Assembly (NCBI RefSeq): GCF_003730295.1
Contig: NZ_QTSZ01000013.1
Coordinates: 1 to 61,767, forward strand
DNA length: 61,767 bases
Origin: Ornithinibacillus gellani
Lineage (GTDB): Bacteria > Bacillota > Bacilli > Bacillales > Amphibacillaceae
Reading direction: 5' to 3'
Positions 7,289 through 18,831 of the stretch are shown one piece after another. The notes below the pieces were generated by a model that saw only the letters and a list, made by a program, of their open reading frames with translations, made no database searches and was not told the origin of the DNA. The position numbers and the translations under genes are program-made. Every line of letters begins with the position of its first letter. Position 1 is the stretch's first letter.

Positions 7289-7726
7289 TTATCCACGAAG
7301 CTCGTAAACTTCTGGTTTTTGTGCCTGATGCTTATGATCGGATCCAGTGTAAACATGCAATTTCTTGCCCATTTTACGGCCCAATGGACCTTTAGGAAGC
7401 ATGCCTTTGATAGCTTGTTCTAGCATACGCTCTGGATATTTTGCAAGCATTTCCGCAGCATTTGTTTCTTTTAATCCACCTGGGTGGTTAGAGTGTTTGT
7501 AGTACATTTTGTCCTGCAATTTGTTTCCTGTTAGTTCAATCTTGTCTGCATTGATAATGATTACATTATCACCAGTGTCTGCATGTGGTGTATAAGTCGG
7601 CTTATGCTTACCGCGAAGAATTGCTGCAACCTCGCTTGACAAGCGTCCAAGACGTTGACCTTCTGCATCCACAACAAGCCATTTGCGTTCAATATTCGCT
7701 TCATTCGCCATGAAAGTTGTGCGCAT
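7289..7726 (-). CDS. rplM: 50S ribosomal protein L13
   Basis: A 145-residue L13, one of the early assembly proteins of the large subunit. Sequence landmarks are [40 protein letters not shown] and [11 protein letters not shown]; the ending [11 protein letters not shown] is the usual Bacillus C-terminus. GGAGGG precedes the ATG. First gene of the rplM-rpsI operon, transcribed from the promoter at 7840-7869 with a leader of about 105 nt that could bind L13. Confidence 0.98.
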   Translation of the reverse strand: MRTTFMANEANIERKWLVVDAEGQRLGRLSSEVAAILRGKHKPTYTPHADTGDNVIIINADKIELTGNKLQDKMYYKHSNHPGGLKETNAAEMLAKYPERMLEQAIKGMLPKGPLGRKMGKKLHVYTGSDHKHQAQKPEVYELRG

Positions 7727-7783
7727 GATTATTTCCCTCCGTTATTTCAAAATTTCATTGTTTTAAGTTGCTAATCCGTTATT

Positions 7784-7820
7784 CTAACACAATTAGTTTC
7801 GGGGCTAATCGTGGTATTAG
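7784..7820 (-). ncRNA. Candidate L13-type leader hairpin of rplM
   Basis: In the leader between the promoter and the rplM ATG the RNA can fold as CTAA-(TAC)-CAC-GATTAG...CTAATT-GTG-TTAG, a bulged hairpin. Firmicutes rplM leaders are known to carry an autoregulatory L13 leader; the match to that family is inferred from position and the presence of a bulged stem, not from a covariance model. Confidence 0.4.
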
Positions 7821-7839
7821 AAATAAAAAGCCATAAATC

Positions 7840-7869
7840 ATCATATACCAAATTAGGGGTAATTGTCAA
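7840..7869 (-). promoter_or_regulatory. rplM-rpsI promoter
   Basis: Minus-strand TTGACA (7864-7869) and TATGAT (7840-7845) with an 18-base spacer, about 115 bases upstream of rplM and downstream of the lipoprotein gene. Confidence 0.65.
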
Positions 7870-7972
7870 GGGGTTGCCAGATGTTTTTCCCGGAAATTCA
7901 ATGGAATTGGACAGGCATATCTTGTATCCTGAAAAACAACATCCTTCATCCCTTTAAAGCTTTCGTTAGACG

Positions 7973-8476
7973 TTATTCCAAATCATTTGGGTCGATTTCT
8001 TGTACCCAATATCGGGAAATTTTCCATTCCCCATTCCAATCCTCGAATGTCATTTCGCCCTTCATATCCAGGCTTTGATCCGGCTTACTTGGATGATCCG
8101 AAAAGTTTAATCCTAATTCAAAGGAAAGCTCCAGTGTTTGCCCATGATTTGTTTCTGTAGTCGTTTGAAAATCAACCTGCTCTACATGGATATTATATTT
8201 TAACCGCTTCGCTAAATCGAGCGGATACATCTCTTCCCTTTCCTTTTTCAGCTTTGTTAATTCTGCTTCTGTTACATAGGGCTCCATTTTCTCCAGCAAT
8301 TCCAGGCTATATTCCATTTTGTCCATTTCTTGATAATCCGAGACGGTATAGTGCAGTTCTATGAATTCTTCTGCCATTTGTAATGCTTCCTGCTCCCGTT
8401 CGTCTTCTTCCATACTGGTACATGCAGCAAGCAACGATACGAAAATGAAACATAGGACACGTAGAATATACAGCAC
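7973..8476 (-). CDS. Putative lipoprotein of unknown function
   Basis: A 167-residue protein with a signal peptide ending in the lipobox LLAAC (Cys19), so it is probably lipidated and anchored to the outer face of the membrane. The mature part is acidic with a helix-rich first half and a C-terminal DWNGEWKISRYWVQEID segment like that of small NTF2-like or DUF-type lipoproteins. Family not identified. The start is odd: an in-frame TAG stands two codons upstream, and the only conventional start is GTG at 8474-8476, which lies inside the Shine-Dalgarno sequence GGAGGTG. An ATT eight bases past GGAGG is a possible alternative. It sits between truA and rplM, where B. subtilis has no such gene. Confidence 0.65.
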   Translation of the reverse strand: MLYILRVLCFIFVSLLAACTSMEEDEREQEALQMAEEFIELHYTVSDYQEMDKMEYSLELLEKMEPYVTEAELTKLKKEREEMYPLDLAKRLKYNIHVEQVDFQTTTETNHGQTLELSFELGLNFSDHPSKPDQSLDMKGEMTFEDWNGEWKISRYWVQEIDPNDLE

Positions 8477-8509
8477 CTCCTAAGGTCTCTTTCAAGGTGA
8501 TTTAATAGT

Positions 8510-9289
8510 TCAGCTATCCAAAGTATCCGGGTTATGAGGTTCCGCCTGTCCATAGGTTACTTTCCATAAGTATAGACCTTGCGGTGGAACGGTCATCCCT
8601 AATAGGCGGCGATCCTTTTGCTCCAATAGCCAAGGAATATCGACGGCCTTGCGTTTTCCCTGTCCAATATCCAGGAGCGTTCCGACGATAATTCGGACCA
8701 TATTATACAAAAATCCGCTCCCATGAAATATAAATTCTATTTGGCTTTCCTGTTGATGACAGGCAACATGATGCAAGGTACGGGTTTTACTGCCGCGGAT
8801 CGTTGCTTTGGCTGATGAAAAGGTTGTAAAATCATGTGTGCCTTTAAAATAATGACACGCCTCCTGCATCGCTGCGACATCAAGCGGATAACGAAACTGA
8901 TAGGCATAATTCCGCTTAAATACATCTATTTCCTTCTCATTCCAAACATAATAGCGATATTCTTTCGTTTCCGCATCATATCGAGCGTGAAAGCTATCTG
9001 GCACCGAAACTACCTGTTTCACGACAATATCGTCAGGAAGCAGCGTATTCATCGCTTGGCACCAATTGTAGGAGGATAGCTCCAATGGTGATTCAAAATG
9101 AATGGTTTGCTCCAACGCGTGAACACCTGTATCCGTTCTACCGGAAGGATGTATACGAATCGGGCTACCCTTATGAATCTTCGCAAGTGCTTGTTCTAAT
9201 TCTCCTTGGATGGTACGTTTATTCGTTTGGATTTGAAAACCGGAAAAATGGGTACCATCATAGCTGAGCATACATTTATACTTTGCCAT
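8510..9289 (-). CDS. truA: tRNA pseudouridine(38-40) synthase TruA
   Basis: A 259-residue enzyme that isomerises uridines 38-40 in the anticodon arm of tRNAs. The catalytic aspartate is Asp53 in SGRTDTGVHA. Other landmarks are the N-terminal YKCMLSYDGTHFSGFQ, RYDAETKEYRYYVWN and the GSGFLYNMVRIIVGTLLDIG motif. It follows ecfT by 15 bases, so it is probably co-transcribed with the ECF transporter genes, as in B. subtilis. Confidence 0.96.
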   Translation of the reverse strand: MAKYKCMLSYDGTHFSGFQIQTNKRTIQGELEQALAKIHKGSPIRIHPSGRTDTGVHALEQTIHFESPLELSSYNWCQAMNTLLPDDIVVKQVVSVPDSFHARYDAETKEYRYYVWNEKEIDVFKRNYAYQFRYPLDVAAMQEACHYFKGTHDFTTFSSAKATIRGSKTRTLHHVACHQQESQIEFIFHGSGFLYNMVRIIVGTLLDIGQGKRKAVDIPWLLEQKDRRLLGMTVPPQGLYLWKVTYGQAEPHNPDTLDS

Positions 9290-9304
9290 CCTATAGCTCC
9301 TAAC

Positions 9305-10105
9305 CTAGTAAACACGTGTTAAAAATAATCCTGCTGCAACAGCTGCAAATAAAATAAAAATAGCGATATCCAGCTTCATGATTTTTAGCTCGCGCAGCTT
9401 CGTTCTTCCCTCACCACCGCGATATCCCCTTGCTTCCATTGCCATGGCCAATTCCTCAGCCCGTTTAAAGGCACTGACAAATAAAGGTACGAGCAACGGT
9501 ACAACTGCTTTGACACGATCCTTAATCGAACCTGTTTTAAAATCAACACCTCGTGATGCTTGTGCTTTCGAAATTTTATCCGTTTCCTGCATCAGTGTTG
9601 GGATAAAACGCAAGGATATCGACATCATGAGTGCAAGCTCATGAACGGGAAACTTAATTTTTTTCAATGGGTGCAGCATATCCTCAATTGCGTCTGTAAT
9701 TTCAATTGGTGTGGTCGTTAACGTGAGTAAAGAAGTAACCAAGATAAGCAAGAAAAACCGCATAGAAATAGCGAACCCTTGAATCACACCACCTGAATAT
9801 ATTTTCAGATTAAAAATCTCCACCAACACCGTCCCCTGCTTTGTAACAAAGATATGCAAGGTAAAAGTAAAGATGATTAAAAACCAGACCGGTGTTAAGC
9901 CCTTTAGTATATAACGCACTGGTATACGGGTTGTAAGCATACTTGCTAAAGAAAAAGCAGTTAAAATGCTATAGCTAGCTAATGAGTTCGCAAAAAATAC
10001 GATAAAGACAAAAAAGAAAATCACGGTAATTTTTGTTCTTGGATCTAATCGATGTACCAATGAATTGCCCGGGACATACTGACCAATGATGAACGCGTTA
10101 TTCAT
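9305..10105 (-). CDS. ecfT: Energy-coupling factor transporter transmembrane protein EcfT
   Basis: A 266-residue membrane scaffold of the group II ECF vitamin transporters. It has about five membrane helices and the two coupling motifs of the family, [10 protein letters not shown] near residue 180 and [10 protein letters not shown] near 230, which contact the ATPases. It overlaps ecfA2 by eight bases. It works with any of several separate S components (for riboflavin, biotin, folate and others) encoded elsewhere. Confidence 0.95.
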   Translation of the reverse strand: MNNAFIIGQYVPGNSLVHRLDPRTKITVIFFFVFIVFFANSLASYSILTAFSLASMLTTRIPVRYILKGLTPVWFLIIFTFTLHIFVTKQGTVLVEIFNLKIYSGGVIQGFAISMRFFLLILVTSLLTLTTTPIEITDAIEDMLHPLKKIKFPVHELALMMSISLRFIPTLMQETDKISKAQASRGVDFKTGSIKDRVKAVVPLLVPLFVSAFKRAEELAMAMEARGYRGGEGRTKLRELKIMKLDIAIFILFAAVAAGLFLTRVY

Positions 10106-10970
10106 GTACGTCCACCCCTTTCAGCGCCTCTTGGATTTGTACAGCTAGATCCTCCACGGTTTGGCGCATAAAAGGTATTTCTGTGCCAAACCGTGCTTGG
10201 AAGGCTTGCATGAATTGAATCATTTCCGGCATATCAAGCTGCACTTGATTCAATGCTTCCTGCTGAATAAAGACTTCTTCTGGCTTACCTTCCATATATT
10301 TGGTACCTTTATTTAAAATAATGACATGGTCGGCATATTTCACAGCATCCTCCATGCTGTGTGTGACAAGCACAGTGGTAAGCTTCTGCTGCTGATGCAA
10401 ATCATAGAACATGTCCATGATTTCTTTTTGGCCACGTGGGTCCAAACCTGCAGTAGGCTCGTCTAAGACAAGGATTTCCGGTTTTACTGCGAGTACACCA
10501 GCTATGGCTGCCCGGCGCATTTGACCGCCACTTAGTTCAAATGGGGAACGCGCAAGTAATGCTTCTGACAGTCCAACGGCTGGGACAATTTCTTTTATCC
10601 GCTGCTCTATTTCTGCTTGTTCGACACCGAAGTTTTCCGGGCCAAAGGCAATATCCTTTGCCACTGTTTCTTCAAATAGTTGATGCTCCGGATATTGGAA
10701 CACAACTCCGACACGACTGCGCAGCTCCATTAAGTTTTTTGGCTTATGTTCATGACTTAGAAGAAAATCACCAATCTTCACTTCACCTTCACTAGGGCGG
10801 ACCAATCCATTCAAATGCTGCAATAAAGTAGACTTGCCTGAACCTGTATGGCCAATAATGGCGACAAAGGTTCCTGATGGAATATGAAAGGAGATGTTAT
10901 CAATTGCCCGATGAGCAAATGGGGTGTTTTGTTGATAAATATAGCTCACATTTTTGAATGTAATGTCCAT
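10098..10970 (-). CDS. ecfA2: Energy-coupling factor ATPase EcfA2
   Basis: A 290-residue ABC ATPase. Walker A is GHTGSGKST (residues 40-48), the signature is [13 protein letters not shown], Walker B is [11 protein letters not shown], and the H-loop is VTHSME. The N-terminal [12 protein letters not shown] and the unusual C-terminal helical domain match EcfA2 subunits. It overlaps ecfA1 by 25 bases and ecfT by eight, so the module is translationally coupled. Confidence 0.95.
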   Translation of the reverse strand: MDITFKNVSYIYQQNTPFAHRAIDNISFHIPSGTFVAIIGHTGSGKSTLLQHLNGLVRPSEGEVKIGDFLLSHEHKPKNLMELRSRVGVVFQYPEHQLFEETVAKDIAFGPENFGVEQAEIEQRIKEIVPAVGLSEALLARSPFELSGGQMRRAAIAGVLAVKPEILVLDEPTAGLDPRGQKEIMDMFYDLHQQQKLTTVLVTHSMEDAVKYADHVIILNKGTKYMEGKPEEVFIQQEALNQVQLDMPEMIQFMQAFQARFGTEIPFMRQTVEDLAVQIQEALKGVDVHE

Positions 10971-11785
10971 AGGTCCTCCAGTAGCTCCTCATGATTCAAT
11001 GGCTCATTTGTAATTGGCATACCTTGCTGTTTCAGCTCTTCTGCTAACGTAGCGATAAACGGTACATCTAAGCCAATGCGTTGTAATTCCTTCTTTTCCG
11101 CAAAAATTTCCCTTGGAGATGCTTCTTTCCACTTTTCACCCTCGTTCATGACAATGACACGTTCTGCTTGTACAACCTCTTGCAGATCATGGGTAATTGT
11201 TAATAAGGTAAGCTGCAATCGTTCTCTTACATTGGAAACGGTTTGCATGATTTCCATTCTTCCTTTTGGATCCAGCATTGCAGTAGCCTCATCCAAGATC
11301 AATAATTCAGGTGATATAGCGAGTACACTAGCAATCGCGACACGTTGTTTTTGCCCACCAGATAATCGATGCGGCTCTGTTAAACGATAGCTTTCCATGC
11401 CAACAGCTGTTAATGTCTCATCAATACGCTTTACCATTTCTTCTCTAGGGATACCACGGTTTTCCATACCAAAGGCAACATCGTCCTGGACAGTTGTGCC
11501 AACGAACTGGTTATCCGGATTTTGAAATACCATGCCTACCTCTTTACGAATGTCCCAAATCGTTTCTTCGTTCACCGGTACATTATTAATAAGAATGGTG
11601 CCTTCCTGTGGAAACAGCAGACCGTTCATCAGCTTTGCAATTGTCGATTTACCGGAACCATTATGACCAATAATCGCAATCCATTCGTTCTTATAGATGG
11701 TAAAAGATACTTGTTTCAATACCCAGGGCTGGTCTTCTCCATATCGAAAGGATACATTTCTAAACTCTACTAAGGCTTCTCGCAT
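10946..11785 (-). CDS. ecfA1: Energy-coupling factor ATPase EcfA1
   Basis: A 279-residue ABC ATPase and partner of EcfA2. Walker A is GHNGSGKST (40-48), the Q-loop [11 protein letters not shown] is the form typical of EcfA1, the signature is [13 protein letters not shown], and Walker B is [13 protein letters not shown] good ribosome binding site (GAGGAG) precedes the ATG by eight bases. It is the first gene of ecfA1-ecfA2-ecfT-truA and lies behind a GC-rich structured leader. Confidence 0.95.
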   Translation of the reverse strand: MREALVEFRNVSFRYGEDQPWVLKQVSFTIYKNEWIAIIGHNGSGKSTIAKLMNGLLFPQEGTILINNVPVNEETIWDIRKEVGMVFQNPDNQFVGTTVQDDVAFGMENRGIPREEMVKRIDETLTAVGMESYRLTEPHRLSGGQKQRVAIASVLAISPELLILDEATAMLDPKGRMEIMQTVSNVRERLQLTLLTITHDLQEVVQAERVIVMNEGEKWKEASPREIFAEKKELQRIGLDVPFIATLAEELKQQGMPITNEPLNHEELLEDLWTLHSKM

Positions 11786-11834
11786 GAATCATTCTCCTCT
11801 CTGCACCATACACCTGGGCAGACGTACAATATAT

Positions 11835-11890
11835 GTATAAAAAGTTGCGCCCCGGCATGCGGGGAGGGTCGCCACTTGCACGACCCGTTC
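11835..11890 (-). ncRNA. GC-rich double hairpin upstream of ecfA1
   Basis: Between the rplQ terminator and ecfA1 the minus strand carries two adjacent hairpins: GGGTCG-N9-CGACCC and CCCCG-CATGC-CGGGG. The stretch is much richer in G and C than its surroundings. There is no T run after either stem, so it is not an ordinary terminator. It could be a leader RNA of the ECF module or a mobile intergenic repeat. Confidence 0.35.
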
Positions 11891-11908
11891 CCTTTTATCT
11901 ATAAATAG

Positions 11909-11957
11909 CAAAAAAGGGCCTGGATTCACCTCGTGGAAGAGATTCAGTCCTGCCCTT
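11909..11957 (-). terminator. Terminator of the S10-spc-alpha superoperon
   Basis: AAGGGCAGGACTGAATC and GATTCCAGGCCCTT-type arms form a long imperfect stem 17 bases past the rplQ stop, followed by TTTTTTGC on the minus strand. Confidence 0.7.
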
Positions 11958-11973
11958 AACGCGTCTGTTATCA

Positions 11974-12327
11974 TTAAACTAATTCAATGATTGCCATTTT
12001 AGCGCCGTCACCCTGACGTTCACCAAGTTTAAGAACGCGTGTATAACCACCTTGTCGATCCTCGTAGCGCTTTGCAACGTCATCGAAAAGTTTTTGAATA
12101 ACTGTTTCGTTTTCATTTGCTTTTTGGTTATATAAAAATGCTGCAGCTTGACGACGAGCATGAATATCCCCACGCTTGCCAAGTGTAATCATTTTTTCTA
12201 CTACGGATCTTAGGTCCTTCGCTTTTGCTTCTGTAGTTTCAATCCGTTCATGAATAATTAAATCAGATGCAAGATTGCGAAGTAGTGCCATGCGGGCATC
12301 CGTTGTACGTCCTAATTTTCTAGCCAT
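11974..12327 (-). CDS. rplQ: 50S ribosomal protein L17
   Basis: A 117-residue L17, which lies near the peptide exit tunnel. Landmarks are [20 protein letters not shown], the [20 protein letters not shown] helix and the [18 protein letters not shown]-terminal motif. It is the last gene of the alpha operon, 51 bases after rpoA, and is followed by a strong terminator. Confidence 0.98.
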   Translation of the reverse strand: MARKLGRTTDARMALLRNLASDLIIHERIETTEAKAKDLRSVVEKMITLGKRGDIHARRQAAAFLYNQKANENETVIQKLFDDVAKRYEDRQGGYTRVLKLGERQGDGAKMAIIELV

Positions 12328-12378
12328 GGACTATCCCTCCCTTTCTCGAAAATCTAAAGGTGTCATTGTTTTAATCGA

Positions 12379-13323
12379 TTAATCATCCTTGCGCAGACTC
12401 AAGCCCAAATCATCGAGCTTCGCTTTGACTTCCTCCAGGGATTTTCGTCCCAGATTACGGACTTTCATCATATCTTCTTCTGTTTTATTTGAAAGCTCTT
12501 GTACTGTATTAATTCCAGCACGCTTCAAGCAGTTATAGGAGCGAACAGATAAATCGAGTTCTTCGATGGTCATTTCCATAACCTTTTCTTTTTGGTCTTC
12601 TTCTTTCTCAACCATAATCTCGACATTTTGTGCTTCATCTGTTAAACTCACAAAAATATTTAGATGCTCGGTATAGACTTTTGCACCCAGAGAAACTGCT
12701 TCCTCTGGACGGATGCTTCCATCAGTCCATACGTCCAAAGTTAATTTGTCATAGTTGGCGCTTTGACCGACACGAGTATTTTCTACTTGATAGGTCACAC
12801 GTGATACAGGGGTGAAAATAGAATCAACTGGAATCACACCGATTGGCTGATCTTCATGCTTATTTTCATCAGCTGGACGATAGCCACGGCCGCGTTCTGC
12901 AGTTATTTTCATGTGTAGGCTGCCCTTGCTGTTCAATGTCGCAATTGGAAGTTCTGGATTCAAAACCTCCACGTCACTGTCATAGGTCAAGTCAGCAGCT
13001 GTCACTGTTCCTTCTCCCTGGGCATCGAGCTCCAATGTTTTCTCTTCATCGGAGTATATCTTTAATGCTAGTTTTTTAAGGTTCAAAATGATTGTTGTGA
13101 CATCCTCAACAACCCCGTCGATTGTTGAAAACTCATGAAGTGCCCCTTCGATTTGAACAGATGTTACCGCAGCCCCTGGAAGTGAGGACAGAAGGATACG
13201 ACGCAAGGAGTTTCCAAGAGTTGTACCATATCCACGTTCAAGTGGTTCTACCACAAATTTGCCAAATGTGGCATCATCACTTATCTCTACCGTTTCAATT
13301 TTTGGTTTTTCAATTTCAATCAT
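12379..13323 (-). CDS. rpoA: DNA-directed RNA polymerase subunit alpha
   Basis: A 314-residue alpha subunit that dimerises to nucleate RNA polymerase assembly. The N-terminal domain contains [20 protein letters not shown], the C-terminal domain contains the [15 protein letters not shown] helix and [16 protein letters not shown], which bind UP-element DNA and activators. Length is normal for Bacilli. It is separated from rpsK by an unusually long gap of 298 bases with its own promoter, a 17-nt element shared with the rpoB leader and a strong hairpin. Confidence 0.98.
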   Translation of the reverse strand: MIEIEKPKIETVEISDDATFGKFVVEPLERGYGTTLGNSLRRILLSSLPGAAVTSVQIEGALHEFSTIDGVVEDVTTIILNLKKLALKIYSDEEKTLELDAQGEGTVTAADLTYDSDVEVLNPELPIATLNSKGSLHMKITAERGRGYRPADENKHEDQPIGVIPVDSIFTPVSRVTYQVENTRVGQSANYDKLTLDVWTDGSIRPEEAVSLGAKVYTEHLNIFVSLTDEAQNVEIMVEKEEDQKEKVMEMTIEELDLSVRSYNCLKRAGINTVQELSNKTEEDMMKVRNLGRKSLEEVKAKLDDLGLSLRKDD

Positions 13324-13356
13324 TCCATCAAGCCCTCCTTTAAAACGTCGAAACCC

Positions 13357-13379
13357 CGGTTAGACTCCCTGTCTAACCG
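13357..13379 (-). promoter_or_regulatory. Stable hairpin just upstream of rpoA
   Basis: CGGTTAGAC-AGGGA-GTCTAACCG is a nine-bp perfect stem that ends about 20 bases before the rpoA ribosome binding site. There is no T run, so it may be a processing or translational control site, not a terminator. Confidence 0.4.
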
Positions 13380-13459
13380 AAATTCCCCAAATAGGCAGTT
13401 GGCGTTTCTGCGCTATTGTCAATCTTTCGTACCTTTTGTCTTAACATTGCTGTCTAGTA

Positions 13460-13476
13460 AGGTTTTTTCAGATGAA
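13460..13476 (-). promoter_or_regulatory. 17-nt element in the rpoA leader shared with the rpoB leader
   Basis: TTCATCTGAAAAAACCT on the minus strand is identical to the sequence at 41239-41255 in the rpoB leader. Both lie downstream of a predicted promoter and upstream of an RNA polymerase subunit gene. Function unknown. Confidence 0.45.
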
Positions 13477-13576
13477 CGCAACGGTCTTCATCAAATAATG
13501 AAGATGTCATGCATTTGCCTTTAATCAAATCACTTTAGAACAAAGGTTAAAACGCTGTACCCATATACTTTAAGCC

Positions 13577-13605
13577 ATCATAACCCATTATAGACAGGGT
13601 GACAA
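13577..13605 (-). promoter_or_regulatory. Candidate internal promoter for rpoA-rplQ
   Basis: Minus-strand TTGTCA (13600-13605) and TATGAT (13577-13582) with a 17-base spacer, immediately after the rpsK stop. It would give a leader of about 245 nt before rpoA. Confidence 0.5.
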
Positions 13606-13621
13606 ATTCTATACGCTAAAA

Positions 13622-14014
13622 TTATACACGACGACGTTTTGGTGGGCGGCAACCGTTGTGTGGGACTGGAGTCAAATCACGAATTGCTGTAATTTCCAAG
13701 CCTGCAGCCTGTAAAGAACGAATTGCAGCTTCACGACCTGCACCAGGACCTTTTACGGTTACTTCTAAAGTTTTCATGCCATTATCCGTTGCTGATTTAG
13801 CAGCTGTTTCAGCAGCCATCTGTGCAGCAAATGGAGTAGATTTACGAGAGCCTTTGAATCCTAGTGCGCCAGAAGAACTCCAGCCGATTACGTTGCCCTG
13901 TACATCTGTAATGGTCACAATTGTATTGTTAAACGTAGAGCGGATATGTGCCACTCCAGTATCAATATTCTTTTTCACACGACGTTTACGTGTATTGGAT
14001 TTAGTACGTGCCAT
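13622..14014 (-). CDS. rpsK: 30S ribosomal protein S11
   Basis: A 130-residue S11 of the 30S platform. Landmarks are [18 protein letters not shown], the [15 protein letters not shown] segment and the C-terminal [15 protein letters not shown]. It follows rpsM by 21 bases. The downstream gap before rpoA is longer than in B. subtilis. Confidence 0.98.
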   Translation of the reverse strand: MARTKSNTRKRRVKKNIDTGVAHIRSTFNNTIVTITDVQGNVIGWSSSGALGFKGSRKSTPFAAQMAAETAAKSATDNGMKTLEVTVKGPGAGREAAIRSLQAAGLEITAIRDLTPVPHNGCRPPKRRRV

Positions 14015-14035
14015 AATTTAGTTTACCTCCTTTAC

Positions 14036-14401
14036 TTACTTTTTCTTGCCTGCGATAGCGTGACGTGGACCTTTACGCGTACGGGAGTTGTTCTTCGTCT
14101 TCTGTCCGCGAACTGGTAAACCACGACGATGACGAACGCCTCTGTAAGATCCGATTTCAACCAAGCGCTTGATGTTTAAAGAAACTTCACGACGAAGATC
14201 CCCTTCGATTGTGTAAGCATCAACTGCTTTACGGATTTTACCTAGTTCATCCTCTGTTAAATCACGTACACGAGTATCTTCAGAAACACCTGCTTCTTGA
14301 AGAATCTTCTGTGCAGTAGTTTTTCCAATTCCATAAATGTATGTGAGGGAAATTACTACACGCTTATCACGTGGAATATCTATACCTGCAATACGTGCCA
14401 T
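14036..14401 (-). CDS. rpsM: 30S ribosomal protein S13
   Basis: A 121-residue S13 of the 30S head, which contacts the P-site tRNA and bridges to L5. Landmarks are [33 protein letters not shown] and the basic tail [20 protein letters not shown]. It lies 24 bases after rpmJ. Confidence 0.98.
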   Translation of the reverse strand: MARIAGIDIPRDKRVVISLTYIYGIGKTTAQKILQEAGVSEDTRVRDLTEDELGKIRKAVDAYTIEGDLRREVSLNIKRLVEIGSYRGVRHRRGLPVRGQKTKNNSRTRKGPRHAIAGKKK

Positions 14402-14425
14402 GTGTGTGTTGCACCTCCTTGGAAT

Positions 14426-14542
<117 letters not shown>

Positions 14543-14574
14543 CTATACCTCCTTTTATATCGGAGCTCTTTCGC

Positions 14575-14793
14575 TTATTTATAACGATATGTGATTCTTC
14601 CCCGTGTTAAATCATATGGGGAAAGCTCTACCGTTACTTTGTCACCCGGTAAAATGCGGATAAAGTGCATACGAATTTTACCAGATACATGTGCTAAGAC
14701 CGTATGGCCATTTTCAAGCTCTACATTAAACATTGCGTTAGGCAATGTTTCTGTTACGGTACCTTCAACTTCAATTACATCTTCTTTCGCCAT
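14575..14793 (-). CDS. infA: Translation initiation factor IF-1
   Basis: A 72-residue S1/OB-fold protein that blocks the ribosomal A site during initiation. Landmarks are [38 protein letters not shown] and the [15 protein letters not shown] end. Its first 23 bases overlap the end of the KOW-protein gene, which suggests coupled translation. Confidence 0.98.
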   Translation of the reverse strand: MAKEDVIEVEGTVTETLPNAMFNVELENGHTVLAHVSGKIRMHFIRILPGDKVTVELSPYDLTRGRITYRYK

Positions 14794-15112
14794 CGTGTGG
14801 ATCTCCCTTCTTTAAATCATCAGTCACAACCTCATCAACAAATTTAGCTATAGCAAATCGTAATTTACCATTTGTGACACGACCAGTTTTTAGAAGGCTG
14901 TCTTGGACTTCTGGGGAAATGTAATCCATGATTTCCATATGGTTAAGATTCTTTTTCTTCGGTCGATCATATTTTCGTTTTTCCCCGTCCGCTAACAAAA
15001 CATAACGTTCATCAACTATTTTCAAAATGATGGCGTATTGTCCTGCTTCACGTCCTTGTTTAATACGAACAACTTGACCTATTCGCGGAATGGAATCCTC
15101 TTCGCTCAACAA
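14771..15112 (-). CDS. KOW-domain RNA-binding protein, L14e/L27e-like
   Basis: A 113-residue protein with a KOW-type SH3 barrel at the N-terminus ([20 protein letters not shown]), a basic [13 protein letters not shown] patch and a helical tail. B. subtilis has a homologous small protein (YbzG) at the same place before infA. It is thought to bind RNA or the ribosome, but its role is unknown. The start is one of two tandem TTG codons (15112 or 15109) behind AAGGTG. It overlaps infA. Upstream one would expect map, which is absent here. Confidence 0.8.
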   Translation of the reverse strand: MLSEEDSIPRIGQVVRIKQGREAGQYAIILKIVDERYVLLADGEKRKYDRPKKKNLNHMEIMDYISPEVQDSLLKTGRVTNGKLRFAIAKFVDEVVTDDLKKGDPHDGERRCN

Positions 15113-15274
15113 CGATCACCTTCACTTAGGCTATAATTTGCATGCCTTCTTAAAAGGCTACTTGTTTTCACAGCTTTGTTTGTGTCACACCATACTGTAA
15201 ACACTACGACATTCATTATAACTTTTTATTCATGGAAATGCATCTAATCCATGCTGGACATACATTTGCAATGC

Positions 15275-17245
<1,971 letters not shown>

Positions 17246-17246
<1 letters not shown>

Positions 17247-17686
17247 TAAATCACCTCAGCTTTACCGCCTGCTGCTTCAATTGCTTCCTTTGCAGAAGCA
17301 GAAAATTTATGAGCTTTTACGGTATATTTATTTTCGATAGAACCATTACCAAGTACTTTAATACCTGCTTTTTGGTTGCTTACGACACCTGTTTCAAGTA
17401 ATAGCTCTGGGGTGATTTCTGTGCCGTCTTCAAATTGATTTAATTTATCCAGATTTACAACAGCATATTCTTTACGGTTAATATTCGTAAATCCACGTTT
17501 TGGTAAACGTTGGAATAGAGGTGTTTGACCCCCTTCAAATCCTGGACGAGTACCGCCGCCTGAGCGTGCTTTTTGTCCTTTATGTCCACGGCCTGAAGTT
17601 TTTCCGTTACCAGATGATGTTCCACGTCCGACACGATTACGTGACTTACGGCTACCTTCCGCTGATTTCAACTCATGAAGTTTCAT
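17246..17686 (-). CDS. rplO: 50S ribosomal protein L15
   Basis: A 146-residue L15. The glycine/arginine-rich extension [20 protein letters not shown] and [20 protein letters not shown] that threads into 23S rRNA are both present, followed by the globular [12 protein letters not shown] domain. Translationally coupled to secY by a stop-start overlap. Confidence 0.98.
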
Positions 17687-17717
17687 GCGAGCACCTCCTC
17701 TTTACGCTAATGTGTAT

Positions 17718-17900
17718 TTAAACTTCCTCTACCGATACTAGGTGAGATACTTTATTGATCATACCGCGAACAACTGGTGTATCCTCACATACTACGGTTT
17801 GACGGATTTTTTTAAGTCCCAGTGCTTGAACAGTTTTGCGTTGACCATCTTTAGAGCCAATAACACTGCGCTTGAGGGTGATTTCTAATTTTTTAGACAT
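17718..17900 (-). CDS. rpmD: 50S ribosomal protein L30
   Basis: A 60-residue single-domain L30 ([50 protein letters not shown]). It lies 13 bases after rpsE and 31 bases before rplO. Confidence 0.97.
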   Translation of the reverse strand: MSKKLEITLKRSVIGSKDGQRKTVQALGLKKIRQTVVCEDTPVVRGMINKVSHLVSVEEV

Positions 17901-17913
17901 AGTATATCCCTCC

Positions 17914-18417
17914 TTATCCTAACAGTTCTTCTACAGATTTGCCTCGTAGCTTAGCTACCTCTTCAGCACGCTTTAGATTTGTCAGACCGTTCAATGTAGC
18001 ACGAATCATATTGATTGGTGTGTTGGATCCTAGTGATTTTGTAAGGATGTCACCTACACCAGCAAGCTCTAATACCGCACGAACCGGACCACCGGAGATA
18101 ACTCCAGTACCTTCTGCAGCTGGCTTCATCAATACGTTGCCTGAGCCAAAGCGACCATGAATTTCATGTGGAATAGTAGTTCCAACAATCGGCACTTCGA
18201 TCATATTTTTCTTTGCATCATCAATTGCTTTTTTAATTGCTTCCGGTACTTCTAGAGCTTTACCTGTTCCAAAGCCTACATGACCGTTTTTATCACCTAC
18301 AACAACCAAAGCAGCAAAGCGGAAACGACGTCCACCTTTTACAACTTTAGCTACGCGGTTAACTGTTACAACACGTTCTTCTAGTTCTAATTTATTCGCA
18401 TCAATGTTGGTATTCAT
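17914..18417 (-). CDS. rpsE: 30S ribosomal protein S5
   Basis: A 167-residue S5 that contributes to decoding accuracy. The double-stranded RNA-binding domain carries [19 protein letters not shown], and the C-terminal domain carries [20 protein letters not shown] and [20 protein letters not shown]. The spectinomycin-loop region near KGGRRF has the wild-type form. Confidence 0.98.
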   Translation of the reverse strand: MNTNIDANKLELEERVVTVNRVAKVVKGGRRFRFAALVVVGDKNGHVGFGTGKALEVPEAIKKAIDDAKKNMIEVPIVGTTIPHEIHGRFGSGNVLMKPAAEGTGVISGGPVRAVLELAGVGDILTKSLGSNTPINMIRATLNGLTNLKRAEEVAKLRGKSVEELLG

Positions 18418-18436
18418 TATGTCCCTCCTTTATCGA

Positions 18437-18799
18437 TTAAAATTCAAGACCTGCTTCACGGGCTGCATCTGCCAATGCTTTCACACGTCCATGATAAATG
18501 TAGCCTCCACGATCAAATACGATTGATTTATAGCCTTTGTCTGCTGCACGCTTAGCGATCAATTCTCCGACCTGCTTCGCAGCTTCAACTGTACCAGTAG
18601 ACTCAACTGACAAATCTTTATCCTGTGTGGATGCGCTCGCCAATGTAACACCATTTGTGTCATCAATTAGCTGTGCATAAATGTGTTTATTGGAACGAAA
18701 CACGTTTAGACGAGGACGCTCTTGTGTTCCGAAAAGGTTTTTACGTACACGTGCATGTCTTCTCTTACGTGCAATATTTCTGTCAGGCTTTGTGATCAT
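18437..18799 (-). CDS. rplR: 50S ribosomal protein L18
   Basis: A 120-residue L18, which binds 5S rRNA in the central protuberance. Landmarks are [36 protein letters not shown] and [20 protein letters not shown]. Confidence 0.98.
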   Translation of the reverse strand: MITKPDRNIARKRRHARVRKNLFGTQERPRLNVFRSNKHIYAQLIDDTNGVTLASASTQDKDLSVESTGTVEAAKQVGELIAKRAADKGYKSIVFDRGGYIYHGRVKALADAAREAGLEF

Positions 18800-18831
18800 C
18801 TAGGTCACTCCTTTCTGCTCCCTAACGAATC

